DNA of 45,842 bases from Candidatus Omnitrophota bacterium (GTDB lineage Bacteria > Omnitrophota > Gorgyraeia > JAFGGP01). Of this stretch, positions 40,659 to 45,842 are shown piece after piece. A program made the position numbers and the translations under genes. Location of the stretch: positions 1-45,842 of the forward strand of contig JAFGGP010000036.1 in NCBI GenBank assembly GCA_016930485.1, in the 5' to 3' direction. How positions within the stretch are numbered: position 1 is the first letter of the stretch; the number at the start of each line of letters is the position of its first letter. Below the pieces are notes generated by a model that saw only the letters and a program-made list of their open reading frames with translations, made no database searches and was not told where the DNA came from.

Positions 40659-40723
40659 GTCATTCGGAGTGCAAACGGGAATCCAGAAAAAGAAGCAGAC
40701 CTCCGGGTCAAGCCCGGAATGAC
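40659..40723. repeat. MITE/REP-like inverted repeat
   Basis: GTCATTC (40659-40665) and GAATGAC (40717-40723) are inverted ends around AACGGGAATCCAG and CTCCGGGTCAAGCCCGGAAT, a form common as dispersed palindromes in bacterial genomes. It lies in the gene-free gap 40494-40847, which otherwise holds short GTGAC-type repeats (40618-40645) and no gene I can support. Confidence 0.55.
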
Positions 40724-40745
40724 AAACGGCACTTTGAGTCTTTAC

Positions 40746-40779
40746 TTGTGACCTGTGACAGGTGACCGGTGACTGGCAG
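40746..40779. repeat. GTGACCTGTGACAGG-type repeat
   Basis: TTGTGACCTGTGACAGGTGA followed by CCGGTGACTGGCAG. Same vocabulary as 20947-21150 and 43242-43262. Confidence 0.6.
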
Positions 40780-40847
40780 ACTTAGGATTTGTTTATATAC
40801 GCTACCCTCTTACGCTGAAAGGGTTGTTACGGTAGAATTGACGCCGA

Positions 40848-42176
40848 TTATATACCTTCTTCGCGCTTCTTGACCAGGTCTCTCAGTAGCGCTTTGTAGT
40901 GCGCTCTTCGGGCCTGGGTACATTCGGCGCTGTACAGTTTTTCTGCCAGATCGCGAAAACCCTTCTCAAGTTCACGCACCGACATCAGGGCAGGTTGAAA
41001 ATTAACGTCGAATAACGTGCACCGCGCCCAGTCGTTTTTGCGTATCATCCGGCCCTCTCGGGTAAGCCGCTCATACAGAGGCGTCCCCGGGAAAGCGGTC
41101 ATAACCGTTATCTGTGCCTCGTACAGATTGCTCGTGTGCACAAAATTCCATACCTCGTCAAAGACGCCGGTGTCGTGCGCATCCAACCCTAAAATGAAGC
41201 ACCCGTTAACGGTAATGCCGTGCCGCTGTATCGTATCTATCGCGGATTTATATCTGTCATGCTGCTTTAGCTTCCAATTGCTGGAGAGCTCCAGTCCGTC
41301 AAGACCCGCTTCGCTCGGGCTCTCGAATCCTATCAAGACCTGCTGGCAACCGCTTTCACGCATCAATGAAAGAAGCTCCGGCTCATCGGCAATTGAGACA
41401 TCCGTCTCGGTAAACCACCGGATGTCCTCATCCCGCAATTCCCGCAATAACGCCGCCCAGTACTTCTTGTTAATAAAGGTATTATCATCGGCAAACTCGA
41501 TAAAAGGGTTTTTCCATATTTTTTTAATGGCGTGTATCTCATCGAGGACTTTCCCGGCGGGTTTCTGTTTGTATTTTTTTGAAATAAGGACCGAGGCGGC
41601 GCAAAATTCGCACCGGTGCGGACAGCCCCTGCTTGTCTGAACGGTTAATCGGTTATACTTATCCGGGTCGAGCAGTTCGAATCTCGGTATCGGGGAGTCG
41701 GCAAGATCAAAATTCTCGTTAAATGACGTATACAAAGGCTCCAGTGCGTTATTTTCAAAATCGCGCAGAAGGCGGGGCCAGACCGCCTCGCCTTCCCCGA
41801 TCACCACGCAGTCACAGTGCTCCTGCGCCTCCTCGGGGACACACGTCACATGAGGTCCGCCGATCACGGTAGTAACGCCTTGTTTCCGGTATCGGTCGGC
41901 CAACTCGTAGGCCTCAAAAATCTGGGCGCTGTAGGTAGATACGGCAACGAGATCGAAGGGCCCGGGGAGTTTTTCCAGGTCTTTGATGTCAAATATCTCA
42001 AGATACTCGATGTCGTGGCCATCCGGCGTCATGCCTGCCAGCGTCAAAAGCCCCAGACTGGGAAGCGAGGCGATGATTTTATTTCTGTCGACAAAACCCG
42101 GCAGTGTCAGCCCCAGTTTCGTAAGTTCTTCATTGTAGGCCCGCACCCCGCTCATAGCAATAAAACCGATTCTCAT
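40848..42176 (-). CDS. B12-binding radical SAM protein
   Basis: 442 residues. The N-terminal 150 residues form a cobalamin-binding-like Rossmann domain (LGLLTLAGM, DLVAVSTYSAQIFEAYELADRYR, VIGGPHVTCVPEEA) but the DxHxxG cobalamin His motif is not evident. The radical SAM core has SRGCPHRCEFCAA (CxxxCxxC), IEFADDNTFINKKY, QVLIGFESP and GCFILGLDAHD. This arrangement occurs in hopanoid and lipid-modifying enzymes and many unknowns, so the substrate is open. The small membrane protein upstream may share the transcript. Confidence 0.85.
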   Translation of the reverse strand: MRIGFIAMSGVRAYNEELTKLGLTLPGFVDRNKIIASLPSLGLLTLAGMTPDGHDIEYLEIFDIKDLEKLPGPFDLVAVSTYSAQIFEAYELADRYRKQGVTTVIGGPHVTCVPEEAQEHCDCVVIGEGEAVWPRLLRDFENNALEPLYTSFNENFDLADSPIPRFELLDPDKYNRLTVQTSRGCPHRCEFCAASVLISKKYKQKPAGKVLDEIHAIKKIWKNPFIEFADDNTFINKKYWAALLRELRDEDIRWFTETDVSIADEPELLSLMRESGCQQVLIGFESPSEAGLDGLELSSNWKLKQHDRYKSAIDTIQRHGITVNGCFILGLDAHDTGVFDEVWNFVHTSNLYEAQITVMTAFPGTPLYERLTREGRMIRKNDWARCTLFDVNFQPALMSVRELEKGFRDLAEKLYSAECTQARRAHYKALLRDLVKKREEGI

Positions 42177-42191
42177 CTGTCTGTCCTTTCT

Positions 42192-42590
42192 TCAGGCACT
42201 AGCAGCGGCGTTTGCCCGTTTTGCCCAGCTGAGAAAATATATATTTTTTACTACCCCGATAATGCTCACCACGGCAATCACAAGAAAAATAGTCGGTACC
42301 CCATAGACAAAACGGCAGTAGATAACGGCACCGGCGAATGACAGCTTCATGAGCATGCGCACGATAACCAGATCGACATTTCTGAGCAGATTTCGGGCAA
42401 TGAGAAATTCGGCGATACCGGCCGACATTAAAAATAACGACGGCACATAGAGGTACCCCGGGTGATTCGGCAGTGTCATATCCAGCATACCGTAGATAGG
42501 CCGATAGAAAAACGCGAAGGCCGCCCCTAAAAGTACGTCGTAGATACCGATCATGACAAAATAGGATTTAAAAAATCTCTCGCCTTTCAT
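42192..42590 (-). CDS. Small four-helix membrane protein, unknown
   Basis: 132 residues with four membrane helices (about 10-30, 45-65, 78-95, 98-120) and a basic C-terminus. It starts with KGERFFKSYF; the only notable motif is FYRPIYGMLDM after the first helix. The spacing to the radical SAM gene is 15 bases and both are on the minus strand, so they are co-transcribed. I cannot name a family. GGAGGGTGCG precedes ATG 42590. Confidence 0.7.
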   Translation of the reverse strand: MKGERFFKSYFVMIGIYDVLLGAAFAFFYRPIYGMLDMTLPNHPGYLYVPSLFLMSAGIAEFLIARNLLRNVDLVIVRMLMKLSFAGAVIYCRFVYGVPTIFLVIAVVSIIGVVKNIYFLSWAKRANAAASA

Positions 42591-42596
42591 CGCACC

Positions 42597-42660
42597 CTCC
42601 TTTAATGAGCCCTGCCGTTTTGATTCGTTTCACTTCTCAAAACGAATCGGCGGGGCGAAT
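42597..42660. repeat. Hairpin repeat, TTTTGATTCGTTTCA type, copy 2
   Basis: TCCTTTAATGAGCCCTGCCG, TTTTGATTCGTTTCACTTCT, CAAAACGAATCGGCGGGGCG. GATTCGTTT and AAACGAATC form a perfect 9-bp stem, and CTGCCG/CGGCGGG adds to it. The other copy is at 36385-36440. Confidence 0.75.
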
Positions 42661-42715
42661 TAAATCCTGAGTGCAGCCCTAAGTTTACGCAGGGGCGCAG
42701 TCGAAGGATCTGTTA

Positions 42716-43132
42716 CTAACTATTCCATACTGATTCCAACAGCATATGCTGTTTTTCCTCATGCTCTAATAACGACCGCCACAATTCGGGATTCATCTGA
42801 TGGTAGAGCGAAAAGTTCCGCCGGTACATTTGTTGACGGAGTGCCTTTTTTAAAATCTCTTTAAGCCGACCCTGCGACAGCCCTCTTAATACGCGTCTCG
42901 AGCCCCATGCAATAAATCTCCCGCCCGGTATCCGCGCACTTGCCCGTGTTCGCCCCAGCTCATCGCGGATTAATTCTGCCATCCGCCTCTCGCCCTGAGC
43001 GAGATCCTGGTAGAGGACTTGTTCATTAAAAGAAGAGGTTTTTGAGGCAAGCTCTTTGTAGAATATTTCTCCAAGAATTTCAACCAGAAGCGACCGGCGA
43101 AGCGTCTTGTGGTAGCATTTCTCTTGTGGCAT
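42716..43132 (-). CDS. Small helical protein, possibly ferritin-like
   Basis: 138 residues, almost all helix. Helix 1 has VEILGEIFYKELASK, helix 2 QDLAQGERRMAELI and the last helix LLEHEEKQHMLLE. The spacing of Glu and the EEKQH at the end are reminiscent of rubrerythrin or COQ7-type diiron proteins, but a complete ExxH pair is present only once, so metal binding is doubtful. A basic middle (RIPGGRFIAWGSRRVLRG) separates the helices. I see no strong ribosome site before ATG 43132. Confidence 0.5.
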   Translation of the reverse strand: MPQEKCYHKTLRRSLLVEILGEIFYKELASKTSSFNEQVLYQDLAQGERRMAELIRDELGRTRASARIPGGRFIAWGSRRVLRGLSQGRLKEILKKALRQQMYRRNFSLYHQMNPELWRSLLEHEEKQHMLLESVWNS

Positions 43133-43198
43133 TTGGTTTTGTTCGATTATGGTCCGCCATGCTGTACAGCAGGTATGTCCGGAATGACACGACGTTTT

Positions 43199-43262
43199 GA
43201 ACCCGCTAAACCCGAAGAACTCGCTAACTCGCGAACTATATACATGTGACCTGTGGCAGGTG
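43199..43262. repeat. Composite repeat arm (R8) followed by GTGACCTGTG-type repeat
   Basis: ACCCGCTAAACCCGAAGAAC, TCGCTAACTCGCGAACTATA, then ACATGTGACCTGTGGCAGGT. Only the GAACTCG arm is present, joined to the second repeat family just as at 3581-3620. It sits just after the 3' end of the GlnRS gene. Confidence 0.7.
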
Positions 43263-43273
43263 TCTTTTTTCGT

Positions 43274-44959
43274 CTAGGTAAGTGTCTTCTGAACCTTTGC
43301 CCATGTGTCCTTGAGGGAAACTGTCCGGTTAAACACGAGTTTTCCGGAAGAAGAATCCGGGTCGACCGAGAAGTACCCTTGCCTCTCAAACTGGTAGCGC
43401 TCGCCGGGCCGGGCCCAGCCAAGAGACGGCTCGACATAGCAACCGTCGAGTATCGCGAGAGAATTCGGGTTGAGGTTTGAGAGAAAATCCTCGCCTTCTT
43501 CCGCCTCGTCCGGGTTGGGCTTGGAAAAAAGATTATCGTAGAGCCGCACTTCGGCACTGAGCGCGTGCCGGGCAGAAACCCAGTGCAGTGTCGCCTTTAC
43601 TCTTCGGCCGTCCGGGGCGTCTCCCCCGCGCGTCCGGGAATCGTAGGTGCAGTAAAGTTCGGTGACTTCGCCGGTCTTCTTATCCTTACGCACATCCACG
43701 CACGTGATAAAGTAGGCGTAACGGAGACGCACCTCACGGCCCGGTGCCAGGCGGAAGAACTTCCTGGGTGGGTTCTCCTCAAAATCATCACGTTCGATAT
43801 AGAGCTCCCTCGAGAAAGGAACGCGGCGCACACCTGCAGCCGGATCCTCGGGATTGTTGACCGCGTCAAGTTCTTCAACGCCCTCTTCGGGATAATTGGT
43901 AATAATAACCTTGAGCGGTTTGAGGACGGCCATTCTCCGGAGGGCACGTCTGTTGAGATCTTCACGAAGGCTATTTTCGAGGACCACCAGGTCTATGACA
44001 CTGTTGATTTTGGTAACGCCGACTGTATCACAGAAGGCACGTATTGACTCGGGTGTGTATCCCCGCCTGCGCAACCCCGATATAGTCGGCATCCGCGGGT
44101 CGTCCCACCCCCGCACCCGGTCTTCCTGGACCAGCTTGAGCAGCTTCCGCTTGCTCAGAACCGTGTACGAAAGATTGAGGCGGGCAAACTCGATCTGCTG
44201 CGGGTGGTGCACTCCGAGCTGATCGAGTATCCAGTCATAGAGAGGCCTGTTATTTTCGAATTCGAGCGTGCAGATAGAATGCGTTATGCCCTCAATAGAA
44301 TCGGAAAGACAGTGCGCAAAATCATACATGGGATAGATGCACCACGTATCCCCTGTGCGGTGATGGGAGGCGTGCTTGATGCGGTAAATGGCCGGGTCAC
44401 GCATCGTGATATTGGGGTGGGTCATATCGATCTTTGCGCGAAGGACCCTCGAGCCGTCCTCGAACTCACCCGCCTTCATGCACCGGAAGAGTTTCAGATT
44501 TTCCTCGACCGACCGGTCGCGGTAGGGGCTGTTCGTGCCCGGCCGGGTCAACGTGCCCCGGTACTCCCTGATTTCATCGGTAGTCAGGTCACATACGTAG
44601 GCATTCCCCTGCCTGATCAGCTGAAGTGCGTATTCATAGAGCCTGCCAAAGTAATCAGAGGCGTAAAACTCCCTTTCCTCCCAGTCAAAGCCGAGCCACC
44701 TGACATCCTCCTTGATCGACTCGACATACTCCACTTCTTCTTTGGAAGGATTGGTGTCGTCAAAGCGGAGGTTGCAGAGTCCGCGATAGTCTCGGGCGAT
44801 CCCGAAATTCAGGCAGATGGACTTCGCGTGTCCGATATGAAGGTATCCGTTGGGTTCGGGCGGAAAACGGGTGTGTACCCTGTCTTCGTTTTTGTGGACC
44901 GAGAGATCGTAATCGATAATCTCCCTGATAAAGTTTGTAGAAGACGGTTGCTTTTCCAC
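43274..44959 (-). CDS. glnS: Glutaminyl-tRNA synthetase
   Basis: 561 residues from GTG 44959, chosen for AGGAGATTCC upstream; extending to 45088 would overlap the next gene and add a Cys/Arg-rich stretch unlike the family. Class I synthetase: HIGH-type [41 protein letters not shown], and KMSKS-type [10 protein letters not shown]. The C-terminal beta-barrel anticodon domain is present. Length fits E. coli GlnRS (554). A separate GlnRS means Gln-tRNA is charged directly. Confidence 0.96.
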   Translation of the reverse strand: MEKQPSSTNFIREIIDYDLSVHKNEDRVHTRFPPEPNGYLHIGHAKSICLNFGIARDYRGLCNLRFDDTNPSKEEVEYVESIKEDVRWLGFDWEEREFYASDYFGRLYEYALQLIRQGNAYVCDLTTDEIREYRGTLTRPGTNSPYRDRSVEENLKLFRCMKAGEFEDGSRVLRAKIDMTHPNITMRDPAIYRIKHASHHRTGDTWCIYPMYDFAHCLSDSIEGITHSICTLEFENNRPLYDWILDQLGVHHPQQIEFARLNLSYTVLSKRKLLKLVQEDRVRGWDDPRMPTISGLRRRGYTPESIRAFCDTVGVTKINSVIDLVVLENSLREDLNRRALRRMAVLKPLKVIITNYPEEGVEELDAVNNPEDPAAGVRRVPFSRELYIERDDFEENPPRKFFRLAPGREVRLRYAYFITCVDVRKDKKTGEVTELYCTYDSRTRGGDAPDGRRVKATLHWVSARHALSAEVRLYDNLFSKPNPDEAEEGEDFLSNLNPNSLAILDGCYVEPSLGWARPGERYQFERQGYFSVDPDSSSGKLVFNRTVSLKDTWAKVQKTLT

Positions 44960-44990
44960 GGAATCTCCTGCTCTTTCTAAGCGGGTCTGT

Positions 44991-45701
44991 CTAGGCTTTT
45001 TTATGGGCGATGGCGATAACTGCAAACCCTTTTTTGCCCCCGGCGAACAGGTTCTGAATCTGAAGCATCCCTGACAGCGCCCTCTCAACCGCAGGAATCA
45101 TCAGGGCCCTGGCAAAGACACTGCCATCAAAGGCGTTCTCAAACGAACTCTTCAATGTACGTTCCTGCGGATCGACTGCCTCAATCTTGAGCCGGCTGAT
45201 GCTATTCATAACATGACGCAAATAATAGAGTACCGGAAACCCGAACATCTCCGTATGCCTGATCGTAAAGCCGGCCTCCTCCAGAAGCGAGACAATCGCC
45301 TCCTTTGAATAGCGGCGGTAATGCCCGAAAAAGATATCGTCCTTCATCATCTTTCCCGAAGGAACCAGGACAAAAAGGTTGCCCCCCGGCCGCATAATCC
45401 GATAGAGATGCCCGATAAAGGCACGGTCGTCCTTCACATGTTCTATAACATCGATACAGAGCACCGAACAAAAGGTCTCTTCTATCGTCGCAAGGTCCCG
45501 CTCTTCCACATTAAGGCCCTTTACCCGGCACTGCACGAGCGCCTCTTGGGAAATATCGACTCCCTTTATGTCATACTGCCGTGAAAGCAGCTCGAGCGTC
45601 TCACCCGTACCGCACCCTGCCTCAAGCACAGGATTTTGAAAATCGAATGCCTTCATCAGACGCAGTATTCTGGCGTGCAAATAGCTCTTGAAGTATTTCA
45701 T
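44991..45701 (-). CDS. Class I SAM-dependent methyltransferase, UbiE/Methyltransf_11-like
   Basis: 236 residues. SAM loop [15 protein letters not shown], acidic strand [11 protein letters not shown], and motif [26 protein letters not shown]. The substrate-side sequence [22 protein letters not shown] resembles glycan and lipid methyltransferases of the 3-demethylubiquinone-like group, substrate unknown. GAGGTGCCT-like ribosome site precedes ATG 45701. It lies upstream of glnS on the same strand. Confidence 0.88.
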   Translation of the reverse strand: MKYFKSYLHARILRLMKAFDFQNPVLEAGCGTGETLELLSRQYDIKGVDISQEALVQCRVKGLNVEERDLATIEETFCSVLCIDVIEHVKDDRAFIGHLYRIMRPGGNLFVLVPSGKMMKDDIFFGHYRRYSKEAIVSLLEEAGFTIRHTEMFGFPVLYYLRHVMNSISRLKIEAVDPQERTLKSSFENAFDGSVFARALMIPAVERALSGMLQIQNLFAGGKKGFAVIAIAHKKA

Positions 45702-45766
45702 AGAGGTGCCTTGTCTATGCCTCCTTTCATTATACGTTCCCGTGCCTCAACTCGTCAAGCAACCGA

Positions 45767-45810
45767 ACGTGCCAGCTTTGCTGGCACATTCAGAACCTTC
45801 CTTGTGAGGT
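45767..45810. repeat. Double hairpin, REP-like
   Basis: GTGCCAGC-TTT-GCTGGCAC is a perfect 8-bp stem with a 3-base loop (45767-45785). It is followed by GAACCT...AGGTTC (45791-45796 with 45805-45810). No T run follows on either strand, so a terminator is unlikely. Confidence 0.6.
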
Positions 45811-45842
45811 TCCTTGCTCCCGTAGTATACAGCATGTGAGTC

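Noticed and set aside
43274-45088. GlnRS start at 45088
   Set aside because: The extra 43 residues are Cys/Arg-rich, unlike the family, and overlap the methyltransferase; GTG 44959 has a good ribosome site.
1-45842. tRNA, rRNA, transposase or phage genes
   Set aside because: None recognised by eye on either strand; a covariance scan would be needed to exclude a tRNA in the short gaps.

Overview
The window reads as a chromosomal segment (roughly half G+C by eye) of a Gram-negative anaerobe that meets some oxygen. Signal peptides and a Spy/CpxP-like protein point to a periplasm. A superoxide reductase, a Rex-controlled NAD-linked [FeFe] hydrogenase with all three maturases, sugar-phosphate genes and trehalose-type glucoside genes fit a fermentative or hydrogen-cycling life. 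I cannot assign a phylum from sequence alone; Omnitrophota, Nitrospirota or Desulfobacterota-like lineages are possible guesses.

Layout. 1-7.1 kb (minus strand): superoxide reductase, Spy-like protein, DJ-1/PfpI protein, Cys-loop permease, GGQ release-factor-like protein, a secreted superoxide-reductase-like protein, then a histidine kinase next to an orphan RnfD/NqrB-like membrane protein. 7.2-11.4 kb (plus): an AT-rich block with its own promoter, holding a PilZ-like fragment, a PilZ-methyltransferase of PhcB type, a multi-TM histidine kinase and a receiver; the order matches the Ralstonia phcBSR quorum-sensing operon. 11.4-12.9 kb (minus): two more lone receivers and an XRE-cupin regulator. 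12.95-13.7 kb: divergent promoters and small ORFs. 13.9-21.9 kb (plus): Na/Pi cotransporter, transaldolase, ribulose-phosphate epimerase, DUF3179 protein, S9 peptidase, phosphoglycerate mutase. 22.0-23.8 kb (minus): a four-gene operon of a Glu/Gln/His-rich secreted protein, a HicB-like small protein, an FN3-like secreted protein and a membrane protein.

23.9-35.2 kb (minus) is an 11-kb operon: rex, Cache histidine kinase, [2Fe-2S] protein, hydB, hydA, hydC, hydG, hydE, hydF, receiver. It starts at a promoter bracketed by two Rex operators and ends at a strong terminator. 35.4-45.7 kb (minus): CBS protein, a receiver lacking its phospho-acceptor, a GH65 enzyme with a HAD/trehalose-phosphatase fusion, a B12-radical-SAM protein, small membrane and helical proteins, GlnRS and a methyltransferase.

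Two things stand out. First, the PhcBSR-like cassette, whose AT-rich composition stops inside the kinase gene at the membrane/cytoplasm boundary. Second, a family of composite intergenic repeats made of iterated TAGCGnnTAGCG and GAACTCGCGAACTCG words around an A/T-rich loop. The full copies all share one orientation relative to flanking genes, and in places supply stop codons. The window also has three histidine kinases and five stand-alone receivers but no receiver with an output domain.
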